Origin: Prochloron sp. SulCav_FS08_3_32_3330
GTDB lineage: Bacteria; Cyanobacteriota; Cyanobacteriia; Cyanobacteriales; DYNF01
Assembly (NCBI GenBank): GCA_020721205.1
Contig: DYNF01000004.1
Location: 1-64,000, forward strand
DNA: 64,000 nt
Direction: 5' to 3'
The translations under genes and the position numbers were made by a program. This document shows, piece after piece, positions 15,441 to 24,029 of the stretch. Under the pieces are notes generated by a model. It saw only the letters and a program-made list of their open reading frames with translations. It was not told the DNA's origin and searched no databases. Position 1 is the stretch's first letter, and each line of letters opens with the position of its first letter.

Positions 15441-17543
15441 ATGTCCAATACTATTCGTATTCTGATGTGTCCTCCCGATCATTATGACGTGGATTATGTA
15501 ATTAATCCTTGGATGGAGGGTAATATTCACAAATCCTCTAAAGATCGGGCTGTAGAACAATGGCAAAATCTTCACAATGCTATTAAAGATCATGCGATCG
15601 TCGAGTTAGTTGCTCCCGCTAAAGGTTCGCCTGATATGGTTTTTACCGCTAATGCAGGTTTAGTGTTAGGGGATAAAGCCGTAGTAAGTCGCTTTTATCA
15701 TCCTGAGCGTCAAGGGGAAGAACCCTACTTTAAAGCATGGTTTGAAGGTAATGGTTTTACTGTGTACGAATTACCCAAAGATTTACCCTTTGAAGGGGCT
15801 GGAGATGCCCTCTTTGACCGTGAAGGACGTTGGTTATGGGCGGGATATGGTTTTCGCTCAGAATTAGATTCTCACCCCTATTTAGCTGAATGGTTAGATA
15901 CGGAAGTAGTATCTTTACGTTTAATTGATGAGCGTTTTTATCATTTAGATACCTGTTTTTGTCCCTTAAGCGGAGGCTATTTACTTTATTATCCCCCTGC
16001 TTTCGATGCTTATTCTAACCAAATTATTGAAATGCGTGTACCTGAAGAAAAACGCATTATTATTGATGAGCCTGACGCTGTGAATTTTGCTTGTAATTCG
16101 GTAAATATTAACTCCGTTGTGGTCATGAATAAAACCAGTGTAGAACTTAAACAAAGATTAGAAAAAGTAGGTTTTACGGTTGTACAAACTACGTTAAGTG
16201 AGTTTTTGAAAGCTGGTGGGGCGGCAAAATGTTTAACTTTAAGAGTTAATGAGCCAATTCGTGAGGAAGTTCATGCTAATGTATCGGTAGAAAGTCGAGT
16301 TATTCACCTTGAAGGGCATTTACTCGATGCAGGTATTATGAATCAAGCTTTAGATTTAATTGTGGAAATCGGCGGAAGTTTCCGAGTTCTTAACTTTAAT
16401 TTAGGGATTGAGCGTCAAAGTGTTTCTAATGCTGATGTGAGGGTTTCTGCTCCCTCTCATCAAATAATGGAAGATATTATGACCCAATTAATCGAATTGG
16501 GAGCATTAAGTAAAACGGAGGAAATTCTCAACGCTAAAACCGAAACCGTAACTATGGCAGGGGTTTCTCCCGATGATTTTTATGTTACTACCATTTATCC
16601 TACGGAAGTGCGGGTTAATGATCAATGGGTAAAAGTACAAGGACAACGCATGGATGGGGCGATCGTCGTTGATCCCACTACTCTGACTGCTGATTGTAAA
16701 CTTTTAAGAGATTTAAGAGTTGGGGAACAAGTGGTGGTAGATGTGGAAGGAATCCGCACTACTCGCAAGGTGGAATCCCGTGATAAACGGGGAACTCAGG
16801 AATTTAGCTTTATGGGTGCAGGGGTATCTAGTGAGCGCCGAGTAGAGTTAGTTGTAGAGCAGATTGCGTGGGAATTGCGTAAAATTAAAGAGCAAAAAGG
16901 TAAAGTTATTGTAACGGCTGGACCTGTGGTCATTCATACGGGAGGCGGTCAACATTTATCTCATTTAATCCGTGCGGGTTATGTCCATGGTTTATTGGGG
17001 GGAAATGCCATCGCTGTCCATGATATGGAGCAAAATTTAATGGGTACATCCTTGGGTGTGGACATGAAAAAAGGTATTCCTGTGCGGGGCGGTCATCGTC
17101 ACCATCTCAAGGTAATTAATACGATTCGCCGTTTTGGTAGTATTAAGAATGCCGTAGAAGCCGGATATTTAACTAAAGGTGTGATGTATGAATGTGTGAA
17201 ACAAAATATTCCTTTCTCTTTAGCCGGATCAATCCGAGATGATGGACCTTTACCCGATACTCAAATGGACTTGATTAAAGCACAACAGGACTATGCGAGT
17301 ATTTTAGAGGGTACGGACATGATTTTAATGTTGTCTTCGATGCTTCATTCCATCGGCGTGGGTAATATGACTCCGGCGGGGATTAAAATGGTTTGTGTGG
17401 ATATTAACCCGGCGGTGGTCACAAAATTGAGCGATCGAGGCTCAGTAGAATCTGTGGGTGTGGTCACTGATGTCGGCTTATTCCTCAGTTTATTGATTCA
17501 ACAGTTAGATAAGTTAAATAGTGCTGTTTCTTTAACTGTTTAA
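15441..17543 (+). CDS. argZ: Arginine dihydrolase / ornithine cyclodeaminase-type protein (AgrE/ArgZ)
   Basis: The N-terminal 280 residues form a guanidine-modifying (amidinotransferase-type) domain with Asn71 in FTANAG, His168 in FYHLD and Cys264 in GGAAKCLTLRV. These positions match the residues reported for cyanobacterial ArgZ/AgrE, which convert arginine to ornithine, CO2 and two ammonia. The C-terminal 420 residues are the LOR/SDH-type region found in AgrE, where it turns ornithine into proline with NAD. At 700 residues it is full length. The enzyme feeds the ornithine-ammonia cycle and mobilises nitrogen from cyanophycin. It is monocistronic, with a convergent terminator downstream. Confidence 0.93.
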   Translation: MSNTIRILMCPPDHYDVDYVINPWMEGNIHKSSKDRAVEQWQNLHNAIKDHAIVELVAPAKGSPDMVFTANAGLVLGDKAVVSRFYHPERQGEEPYFKAWFEGNGFTVYELPKDLPFEGAGDALFDREGRWLWAGYGFRSELDSHPYLAEWLDTEVVSLRLIDERFYHLDTCFCPLSGGYLLYYPPAFDAYSNQIIEMRVPEEKRIIIDEPDAVNFACNSVNINSVVVMNKTSVELKQRLEKVGFTVVQTTLSEFLKAGGAAKCLTLRVNEPIREEVHANVSVESRVIHLEGHLLDAGIMNQALDLIVEIGGSFRVLNFNLGIERQSVSNADVRVSAPSHQIMEDIMTQLIELGALSKTEEILNAKTETVTMAGVSPDDFYVTTIYPTEVRVNDQWVKVQGQRMDGAIVVDPTTLTADCKLLRDLRVGEQVVVDVEGIRTTRKVESRDKRGTQEFSFMGAGVSSERRVELVVEQIAWELRKIKEQKGKVIVTAGPVVIHTGGGQHLSHLIRAGYVHGLLGGNAIAVHDMEQNLMGTSLGVDMKKGIPVRGGHRHHLKVINTIRRFGSIKNAVEAGYLTKGVMYECVKQNIPFSLAGSIRDDGPLPDTQMDLIKAQQDYASILEGTDMILMLSSMLHSIGVGNMTPAGIKMVCVDINPAVVTKLSDRGSVESVGVVTDVGLFLSLLIQQLDKLNSAVSLTV

Positions 17544-17563
17544 TCATCTTTTAAATATTAAAA

Positions 17564-17626
17564 TTCGGGGATTTTGTCATAATCTAATTAGTCAGATTAT
17601 TAATTAGAGAAAATCTCCGATTTTTT
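17564..17626. terminator. Bidirectional terminator
   Basis: TTCGGGGATTTT (17564-17575) pairs with AAAATCTCCGA (17610-17620), with an inner hairpin ATAATCTAATTAGTCAGATTAT-like (17580-17601) and a T6 run after it. It lies between convergent genes. Confidence 0.7.
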
Positions 17627-17683
17627 GATCTTACTGTGGTCTCTAAAATCAAAAGTTAAGGTTTTCAAAAATAAGAGAAATTC

Positions 17684-18391
17684 CTAACCTCCTAAATATA
17701 AAGCGCCTACTTTGGGATCATTTAATAATGATTTTCCTTCCCCTTCAAAGCGATCTTTTCCACTTTCTAAAACATAACCACGATGAGCCATTGCTAAAGC
17801 TTTTTTTGCATTTTGTTCGACTAAAACTATCGCTTTTCCCGCTTGATTAATAGCTTTAATTTGGGCAAAAACTTCATTAACTAAAATGGGAGATAAAGCC
17901 GCCGAAGGCTCATCTAATAATAATAAATCTGGGTCTAACATTAATGCCCTTCCCATTGCTAACATTTGTCTTTCACCCCCTGATAAAGTTCCCGCCGTTT
18001 GTTTTCTTCTAGTAGCTAAAATGGGAAACATGGTATAAATTTTATCTTTTAAAGATTGTAAATTACTATTTAAAATAAATGCTCCCATTTCTAAATTTTC
18101 TTCTACAGATAAAGTAGCAAAAACATTAGAAATTTGTGGCACATAACACATACCTTTTTTAACAATTTTATCTGATTTTAGTTTCGTAATATCTTCATTT
18201 TTAAAAGTAATTGTGCCTTGATTTGGTGTTAATAAACCAAAAATTGCTTTTGCTAAAGTAGATTTTCCAGCCCCATTAGGTCCTATTACTGCAACTAATT
18301 CTCCCGCCGAAATTCTAAAATTAATACCCTGTAAAATATTCAAATCTGGTATATATCCAGCATAAACATTTGTTACTTCTAATAAATTCAT
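17684..18391 (-). CDS. ABC transporter ATPase, LivF/NatE type
   Basis: The 235-residue ATPase has Walker A GPNGAGKS (37-44), the Q-loop in CYVPQ, signature LSGGERQ (136-142) and Walker B LLLLDE (156-161). The start LLEVTNVYAGYIPDLNILQG, the small size and VLVEQNAKKAL place it in the LivF branch that serves branched-chain and neutral amino acid uptake. The closest cyanobacterial counterpart would be NatE of the N-I neutral amino acid system. No permease or binding protein is adjacent, which is usual for scattered nat genes. The next gene upstream on this strand encodes a ferredoxin. Confidence 0.87.
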   Translation of the reverse strand: MNLLEVTNVYAGYIPDLNILQGINFRISAGELVAVIGPNGAGKSTLAKAIFGLLTPNQGTITFKNEDITKLKSDKIVKKGMCYVPQISNVFATLSVEENLEMGAFILNSNLQSLKDKIYTMFPILATRRKQTAGTLSGGERQMLAMGRALMLDPDLLLLDEPSAALSPILVNEVFAQIKAINQAGKAIVLVEQNAKKALAMAHRGYVLESGKDRFEGEGKSLLNDPKVGALYLGG

Positions 18392-18493
18392 TTTAGTTAT
18401 TTGTTATTAGTTACTCGTTATTAGTTATTACTTATTAGTTATTATTAACTGATCACTGTTTACTGGTAACTGTTTACTGGTAACTGGTAACTG
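18392..18493. repeat. Degenerate heptamer array
   Basis: Units such as GTTATTA, GTTATTT, GTTACTC and GTTTACTG with a roughly 7-bp period fill the gap between the ferredoxin and the ATPase gene. A 101-bp spacer made only of repeat makes co-transcription uncertain. Confidence 0.8.
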
Positions 18494-18721
18494 TTAAGAT
18501 GGTGTGCGTTGTAAAAGCGAATTTTCTTCAGGAATAATCGCACCTTCAACGGGACAAACTTGTAAACAAATGCCACAATCAATACAAGTGGCAAAATCAA
18601 TCCAATACCAGTCCAATCCTTTGCGATTTTTGCCTGTCCCCTCATGAATACAGGCGACAGGACAAGCATCCACACAATCAGCAATCCCCTCACAAACTTC
18701 CGTTACGATAGAATGAGGCAA
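18494..18721 (-). CDS. Two-cluster bacterial-type ferredoxin, TTG start
   Basis: The 75-residue product has Cys10, Cys16, Cys20, Cys24 and a second set Cys46-x2-Cys49-x2-Cys52-x3-Cys56-Pro. The odd first spacing (C-x5-C-x3-C-P-x2-C) resembles 7Fe/8Fe ferredoxins of the Azotobacter FdI kind. The start is TTG, supported by AAGGAG nine bases upstream and by the family's normal N-terminus MPHSIVTEVCEGIADCVDAC. It is a soluble electron carrier; partner enzymes cannot be inferred from the neighbours (a peroxiredoxin upstream, an ABC ATPase downstream). Confidence 0.9.
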   Translation of the reverse strand: MPHSIVTEVCEGIADCVDACPVACIHEGTGKNRKGLDWYWIDFATCIDCGICLQVCPVEGAIIPEENSLLQRTPS

Positions 18722-18782
18722 AATTTTATCTCCTTTTATAAACTTTTATAAACTTTTATAAACTTTATTTTAACAGAAATCA

Positions 18783-18853
18783 GTAGCGATAGATTAAAAC
18801 CGATCGCTACCCAAATAAAACCCGGGTCGACGGGTTTTATGATTAAAAATTAA
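18783..18853. repeat. Partial copy of the 184-bp element (copy E)
   Basis: GTAGCGAT/ATCGCTAC, then AAAACCCG-GGTCGA-CGGGTTTT (18817-18838) and ATTAAAAATTAAC follow the same order as the left half of the element at 45699, with altered hairpin bases but kept pairing. No terminal inverted repeat remains. The second hairpin may also end transcription of the peroxiredoxin gene. Confidence 0.6.
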
Positions 18854-19489
18854 CTACTTATTAGGTTGGGGAGTCATGCGTAAATAAGGTTTAATTTCCG
18901 TGACCCCTTTAGGAAATCTTTGTTTTGCTTCTGCTGTGGGGATCGTAGGCACAACGACCACATCTTCTCCATCTTGCCAATTTACAGGAGTCGCTACGGA
19001 ATAATTATCAGTTAACTGTAAAGAGCCAATTACCCGTAAAATTTCAGGAAAATTCCGTCCAGTGCTAGGGGGATAAGTAATCGTTAAGCGTAATTTTTTA
19101 TGAGGATCAATGACAAATACACTTCTTACTGTAACTTTAGCATTGGCATTAGGGTGAATCATACCATAAAGATCAGAAACTTTTTTATCCACATCCGCTA
19201 AAATCGGATAATTTACCGTAGTATTCTGAGTCTCATTAACATCACAAATCCAACCTTTGTGATCCTCCACGTTATCAATACTTAAAGCAATAACTTTAAC
19301 ATTACGCTGATCAAATTCCGGTTTAAGTTTGGCAACTTCTCCTAATTCAGTGGTACAAACGGGGGTATAATCAGCAGGGTGGGAAAATAAAACCGCCCAA
19401 CTATCGCCGATCCAATCATGGAAAGAAATTACTCCTTCGGTGGAATCTTGGGTAAAATCAGGAACTGTATCGCCTAATTGTAGAGACAT
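18854..19489 (-). CDS. 1-Cys peroxiredoxin (Prx6 type)
   Basis: From the ATG at 19489 the protein is 211 residues, starting MSLQLGDTVPDFTQDSTEG. The peroxidatic Cys45 is in PADYTPVCTTE; there is no resolving Cys in the usual 2-Cys place, and the long C-terminal arm ending KQRFPKGVTEIKPYLRMTPQ is typical of Prx6. The enzyme reduces hydrogen and organic peroxides using thioredoxin, glutathione or similar donors in the cytosol. An upstream in-frame TTG at 19495 is rejected. It is divergent from the lipoprotein gene at 19633. Confidence 0.95.
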   Translation of the reverse strand: MSLQLGDTVPDFTQDSTEGVISFHDWIGDSWAVLFSHPADYTPVCTTELGEVAKLKPEFDQRNVKVIALSIDNVEDHKGWICDVNETQNTTVNYPILADVDKKVSDLYGMIHPNANAKVTVRSVFVIDPHKKLRLTITYPPSTGRNFPEILRVIGSLQLTDNYSVATPVNWQDGEDVVVVPTIPTAEAKQRFPKGVTEIKPYLRMTPQPNK

Positions 19490-19632
19490 AAACAAAAAAT
19501 CCTATAATATTAAAACAACTTTGTACTGTAAATTTTGCCACATAATTGAGAAATTTACTCAAAAACCCCTAAAAATTTTTTATTTATTACATTTCGATAC
19601 AATTAGTTACATTACTTTACTTATTTTAATTT

Positions 19633-20739
19633 ATGTTAAATCGCCGTTCTTTTTTAAAATTAATTCCCAGTTTAACCGTGCCTTTTTTGCTGACAAGTTG
19701 TAGTAAAATATCTCCGAATAATGTCAATATTTTATTTTTAAATGGTTCAATTCCTCCTCAATTAATCGGTAAATTTTATCAAGAATTTCCTTCAGAAATT
19801 AAAGTTAATTTTAAACCTGAAGAAAGTTTAGAATCTATTTTAAAATTATTAAATAATAATTCACAAGTATATAATGGGGATTTATTTACATTAGGAAATT
19901 ATTGGTTAAAAGAAGTAAGAGAAAAAAATTTATTAGAACCTTTTGAAAGTCAAAATATCCCCGATTGGCGTAATTTACCATCTCAATTAAAAAATTTAAT
20001 TCAAGGAGAAAATAAAGAAAATAAAGATAAACAAATTTGGGCTATTCCTTATCGTTGGGGATCCACAGTGATTGCTTATCGGAAAGATTTATTAGAAAAA
20101 GAAAAGATTAATCTTCCTACAGATTGGGAAGATTTATGGAAATCCGAATTTAAACAGAAAATTGGTTTATTAAATCAACCGAGGGAAATTATTGGTTTAA
20201 CTTTAAAGAAATTAGGTTATTCCTATAATACCACAAATTTAAAAGAAATTTCTAAATTAAAAGCTGAATTATTAAAACTTAATCAACAGATTAAATTTTA
20301 TAGTTCTAATGCTTATTTACAACCTTTAATTTTAGGGGATATTTCCTTAGTTGTAGGATGGTCGGAGGATATTGTTCCGATTAAAAAAGCTTACCCTAAT
20401 ATTGAGATAATTATACCAAATTCAGGTACATCTTTATGGACAGAAATGTGGGTAAAACCGAAAAATAATCTATCTTTAAATGATAGAAAAAGAGCCATAA
20501 TTAATCAATGGTTAAATTATTGTTGGAAAGCAGAATCAGCGAGTCAAATAGCCTTATTTTCTTCAGCGACTTCCCCGATAATTTCTATTTTAGAACCCGA
20601 AAAAATCCCGCCTGATATATTTAACAATGCTTTATTAAATATTAATCCTGAAATTTTAAAAAGAAGTGAATTTATAGATAATTTACCTTTAGAAATTGAA
20701 CAAGAATATTTAAAATTATGGCAAGAAATTACAGGATAA
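19633..20739 (+). CDS. Substrate-binding lipoprotein, PotD/FutA-like fold
   Basis: The N-terminus NRRSFLKLIPSLTVPFLLTS with Cys23 combines a Tat-like twin-arginine motif with a lipobox (LLTSC), so it is probably exported folded or by Tat and anchored to the membrane. The body (368 residues in all) has the type II periplasmic binding fold pattern (AIPYRWGSTVIAYRKDLL, WEDLWKSEFKQKIGLLN), like PotD polyamine or iron-binding components. No permease or ATPase lies beside it, so it is an orphan and the ligand is unknown. Confidence 0.8.
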   Translation: MLNRRSFLKLIPSLTVPFLLTSCSKISPNNVNILFLNGSIPPQLIGKFYQEFPSEIKVNFKPEESLESILKLLNNNSQVYNGDLFTLGNYWLKEVREKNLLEPFESQNIPDWRNLPSQLKNLIQGENKENKDKQIWAIPYRWGSTVIAYRKDLLEKEKINLPTDWEDLWKSEFKQKIGLLNQPREIIGLTLKKLGYSYNTTNLKEISKLKAELLKLNQQIKFYSSNAYLQPLILGDISLVVGWSEDIVPIKKAYPNIEIIIPNSGTSLWTEMWVKPKNNLSLNDRKRAIINQWLNYCWKAESASQIALFSSATSPIISILEPEKIPPDIFNNALLNINPEILKRSEFIDNLPLEIEQEYLKLWQEITG

Positions 20740-20747
20740 AATAATAT

Positions 20748-20812
20748 TGTTTGTTGTGGTGCTAAATGCACCACATAACACTTTAGTGCAATAACAAATA
20801 TTAATTAAATTA
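20748..20812. repeat. Hairpin repeat, left bracket of the toxin-antitoxin pair
   Basis: It starts TGTTTGTTGTGGTGCTAAAT, contains GTGGTGC/GCACCAC and CACTTTAGTG, and runs to ATTAATTAAATTA. It is almost identical and in the same orientation as the repeat at 21432-21495, 684 bp away. Confidence 0.85.
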
Positions 20813-20819
20813 ACCAATT

Positions 20820-21119
20820 TTAATTATCATCCAAAAATAATGATTCTAAATCTCGATAACCATAAACAACACGAGTAACAGTAATTCCTTCATTTTTAGG
20901 ATAATACAATATTATATAATCATCTACTAGAAAACCTTTTAAATTAGGGGTAAGTTTGTTATAATTTTTACCCATATTAGGAAAATTAGCAAATAATTTA
21001 CACTTTTTTCTAATCGCATCAAAAAGATTACTTGCCAGTTGAGGATTTTGTTGAGCAAGATAATCACAAATTTCTTTTAAATCTTTAACAGCTTCATCAG
21101 AAAAAGCATAAGTATTCAT
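20820..21119 (-). CDS. ParE/RelE-family toxin
   Basis: The 99-residue basic protein has the ParE pattern FSDEAVKDLKEICDYLAQQN, 'A.NLFDAIRKKCKLFANFPNMGK' split over helices 2-3, and the C-terminal strand TVTRVVYGYRDLESLF. ParE toxins poison DNA gyrase and RelE relatives cleave mRNA. The VxYGxRDxxxL ending favours ParE. The start codon lies three bases after the antitoxin stop, so the two are translationally coupled. Confidence 0.85.
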   Translation of the reverse strand: MNTYAFSDEAVKDLKEICDYLAQQNPQLASNLFDAIRKKCKLFANFPNMGKNYNKLTPNLKGFLVDDYIILYYPKNEGITVTRVVYGYRDLESLFLDDN

Positions 21120-21122
21120 TGT

Positions 21123-21392
21123 TTATTCTACCCCATAATCATGCTTTAATTTATCTTGAAGTGCTTTAAAAACTAATTCTCCATCTGTAATTTTACCTTG
21201 GGCAATTTGTTCTGTACCAATCGCAATTTTTTGACGCAATTCTTCTAATTTTTGCTGATTTTCTGGAGTGATAAAATTTGTTTCTTGTTTTTGTTTAATA
21301 AATTGCACAAATTCAGCAATAATTTTCAGATTATTAGGGGTTATTTGTGATAAATCTTGATTTATTTTTTCCGTTAATTCTAGTTGGTTCAT
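21123..21392 (-). CDS. Antitoxin partner of the ParE-like toxin
   Basis: The 89-residue protein is first in the pair, the usual antitoxin position, with AAGGAGG upstream of its ATG. Residues 1-32 (LELTEKINQDLSQITPNNLK) resemble the helical region of other cyanobacterial antitoxins, and residues about 45-85 (LEELRQKIAIGTEQIAQGKI) carry the ParD-like toxin-wrapping helix with 'G..Q...G...DGE'. It lacks a clear ribbon-helix-helix strand, so DNA binding is unproven. The module sits between two direct repeats. Confidence 0.8.
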   Translation of the reverse strand: MNQLELTEKINQDLSQITPNNLKIIAEFVQFIKQKQETNFITPENQQKLEELRQKIAIGTEQIAQGKITDGELVFKALQDKLKHDYGVE

Positions 21393-21431
21393 ATTTTCAA
21401 ATATCCTCCTTTTAAAATTTTATATAGTTCT

Positions 21432-21495
21432 TGTTTGTTGTGGTGCTAAATGCACCACTTAACACTAAAGTGCAATAATAAACATTAATTAAATA
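21432..21495. repeat. Hairpin repeat, right bracket of the toxin-antitoxin pair
   Basis: It has the same start, inner hairpins and AT-rich tail as the copy at 20748-20812, with only a few substitutions. It directly abuts another repeat at 21497. Confidence 0.85.
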
Positions 21496-21496
21496 A

Positions 21497-21638
21497 TATA
21501 GCAATCCTAAATGAGTCGTGGGTAAATCAAATAATCTTAAAAAGAGGTTTAAAGTCCTGTCATAAAAGACCAATGACCAATGACTAATGACAAAAGCGAT
21601 CAATCAATTGGTAGCACAATCTATTTAGGATCGCTATA
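21497..21638. repeat. 142-bp element with inverted ends
   Basis: The left end TATAGCAATCCTAAATGAGT and the right end, read in complement, TATAGCGATCCTAAATAGAT are inverted repeats. Heptamers of the CCAATGA type lie inside. Single ends of the same family are seen near 29222, 42162 and 44696. It ends exactly at the stop codon of the DHH gene. Confidence 0.75.
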
Positions 21639-22571
21639 TTAACCATCTTGATTAATTTGTTTAATTAACTCTTGTAAAATAGTTTCAGCTTGATCATTTT
21701 CCACTTGACAAGTACCCGCATTTTGATGACCACCGCCACCATATTGTAACATTAATTCCCCAATATTTGTATGAGAAGAACGGTTTAAAATAGACTTACC
21801 TACCGCAAAAACTGTATTTTGTTCTCTTAAGCCCCATAACACATGAATGGAAATATTACATTGAGGATAAAGGGCATAAATCATAAAGCGATTTCCCGTA
21901 TAAATTAAGTCTTCTTCCCTTAAATCTAAGACCACTAAATTATCATAAACTTTAGCACATCTTTTAATTTGTTCTTTGAAATTTTCCGCTTGTTCAAAAT
22001 ATAATTCACTTCTTTCTTGTACATCAGAAACTTTTAAAATTTCCTCAATATTATGATTTTTACAATAGTCAATTAATTCCATCATTAACTGATAGTTAGA
22101 AATGCGAAAATCTTTAAATCTTCCTAATCCTGTTCTCGCATCCATTAAAAAGTTTAATAATACCCATTCTTGAGGATTTAAGATTTCTTCTTGATTAAAT
22201 TGTGCTGAATCTGCTTTATCTACAGCGTTCATCATCTCATCAGAAATCGTGGTAAATCTTGATTTTCCACCGTAATAATTATAGACAACTCTGGCGGCGG
22301 AAGGGGCATTGGGGTCTATAATATGATTGTCTTTAATTTCTTTATTTCTAATAGTTTCACTAGCATGATGATCAAATGCCAAATAAACCCCTTCAACATA
22401 AGGTAAATTAGTGGTAATATCTTGATTGTTAATCTCAATTTTCCCATCCTGCATATCTTTAGGATGGACAAATTTAATTTCATCAATTAAGTCTAATTCT
22501 TTGAGTAAAACGCCACAGACTAAGCCATCAAAGTCACTGCGAGTTACTAATCTATATTTTGGATTTGTCAT
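21639..22571 (-). CDS. DHH-family phosphoesterase (exopolyphosphatase-like)
   Basis: The 310-residue protein begins with RSDFDGLVCGVLL (Asp13, Asp15 metal ligands), has the DHH signature FDHHAS and ends with the DHHA1 substrate loop QYGGGGHQNAGTCQ. Proteins of this build act on polyphosphate, nano-RNA or c-di-AMP/pApA. Which of these applies here is not visible. Family length is normal. It lies downstream of devBC on the same strand but 150 bp away. Confidence 0.85.
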   Translation of the reverse strand: MTNPKYRLVTRSDFDGLVCGVLLKELDLIDEIKFVHPKDMQDGKIEINNQDITTNLPYVEGVYLAFDHHASETIRNKEIKDNHIIDPNAPSAARVVYNYYGGKSRFTTISDEMMNAVDKADSAQFNQEEILNPQEWVLLNFLMDARTGLGRFKDFRISNYQLMMELIDYCKNHNIEEILKVSDVQERSELYFEQAENFKEQIKRCAKVYDNLVVLDLREEDLIYTGNRFMIYALYPQCNISIHVLWGLREQNTVFAVGKSILNRSSHTNIGELMLQYGGGGHQNAGTCQVENDQAETILQELIKQINQDG

Positions 22572-22725
22572 GATTGTTTAATTTGATAATTTGTTTTTAT
22601 AAAGAATATTTTACTATTATGAATAATTTTTGAATTTTGATCAAGGTTTCTCAACTATTCTTAATATATCTTCGTTATTTGTTATTTATTATGTTAAAAA
22701 AATTTTTTGAATTTTGAATTTTGAA

Positions 22726-23874
22726 TTAAAATATATCGGCGGGATCCGCATCACTTAATTTTTTAACAGCAATTGAGCCGGAAATAATACACATAATTAA
22801 AGTTAAAATTAATACAGAAATAGCCCGATATAAAGTCATAGCGATCGGAAGTCCCGTAGATTTAGCCGTAAAAATATAAAGAAAACGAGAGACTAACATT
22901 CCCGGAAAAAAACCAACAAAAGCCAGAATAATTGACTGTTGAAAAACCACAACTAAGAAATATATTTCTTTATATCCCATCGCTTTCATCGTAGCATATT
23001 CGGGTAAATGATCTGCTACATTTGTATATAAAATTTGATAAACAATCACTGTTCCCACAATAAAACCCATGACCGTCCCAAGAGTAAAAACAAAACCGAT
23101 CGCCGTGCGAGTCATCCAATAATTTTGTTCATAAGCCATAAATTCCTTTTTAGAAAAAATATGTACATCTTTCGGTAATTTCTCTTTTAATACTGCTTCA
23201 ATTTGGGCTAAATTAGCATCATCTTCTAACTGTAAAATACCAATATCAATTAACCCTTTTTTTCGATTTTTTACCAGTCTAAAAAAGTTAACATCGCTAG
23301 TAATAAGATTCCCATCTGCCCCAAAAGATGACCCCATCGAAAATAAACCTTTAATCGTAATTTGACGACGACTTAATTCAGTTTTAACTGTTTTTTTCTG
23401 ATTAATATATTCCCCAATCGGTCCAAAATCTTTACGAGATTTTTGATCAAATAGATAAGTATCTTGTAATAATAAAAACTGTTTATTTTTCTCTATTCCG
23501 GAGAAATTAACTAAGTCTTGATTAGGATTATAAGCAAAAACAAAAATAGTTCTGTCAGCCCCAGTATCAGGATTTTTAAATGGTGCTAAAGTGATATAAA
23601 ATGGATTAGCAGATTTTACCCCTTTAACTCCCATTGCTTCATATAATCTCCGTTGAGAAAAGGTTTGAGGTGCTACAATAGAACTGGTTTGGGTACTAAT
23701 TATAAATATATCACCATTTAAAGCGGTATGTAAACGCATTGAACTTTGTAATAAAGCATCCCTAAAACCGATTTGCATAAACATTAATAAATCAGCAAAA
23801 CCAATCCCAGCGATCGCTATTAATAATCGCATTTTTTCGTAAGAAATTTGTAACCAAGCTAAAGGTAATTTCAT
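22726..23874 (-). CDS. devC: DevC-like ABC exporter permease
   Basis: The ATG at 23874 gives 382 residues starting MKLPLAWLQISYEKMRLLIA; an in-frame TTG at 23886 lies in a heptamer repeat and is rejected. There is an N-terminal membrane segment (IAGIGFADLLMFMQIGF), a large periplasmic loop (residues about 40-265) and three C-terminal membrane segments, the MacB/FtsX-type permease plan. DevC works with DevB and DevA to export glycolipids in heterocyst formers; unicellular species have homologues with other cargo. It is transcribed after devB. No devA follows. Confidence 0.85.
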   Translation of the reverse strand: MKLPLAWLQISYEKMRLLIAIAGIGFADLLMFMQIGFRDALLQSSMRLHTALNGDIFIISTQTSSIVAPQTFSQRRLYEAMGVKGVKSANPFYITLAPFKNPDTGADRTIFVFAYNPNQDLVNFSGIEKNKQFLLLQDTYLFDQKSRKDFGPIGEYINQKKTVKTELSRRQITIKGLFSMGSSFGADGNLITSDVNFFRLVKNRKKGLIDIGILQLEDDANLAQIEAVLKEKLPKDVHIFSKKEFMAYEQNYWMTRTAIGFVFTLGTVMGFIVGTVIVYQILYTNVADHLPEYATMKAMGYKEIYFLVVVFQQSIILAFVGFFPGMLVSRFLYIFTAKSTGLPIAMTLYRAISVLILTLIMCIISGSIAVKKLSDADPADIF

Positions 23875-24029
23875 GTTAAAATTCAAAATTCAAAATTCAA
23901 AATTCAAAATCTACTATGAGTTGTAACCACAGTAAGTAATAGTATAATCAAAAGACATTTTCAATAATCAAGCTGGAAGCTTGATATACCTTATACAAAT
24001 ATTAATTTCTGGAGATGTCTAAAGCATAA

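Noticed and set aside
18460-18693. 77-codon frame overlapping the ferredoxin gene
   Set aside because: The other frame has eight correctly spaced cysteines and a ribosome site; this one does not.
21412-21603. 63-codon minus-strand frame over repeats at 21432-21600
   Set aside because: It consists almost wholly of two dispersed repeat elements.
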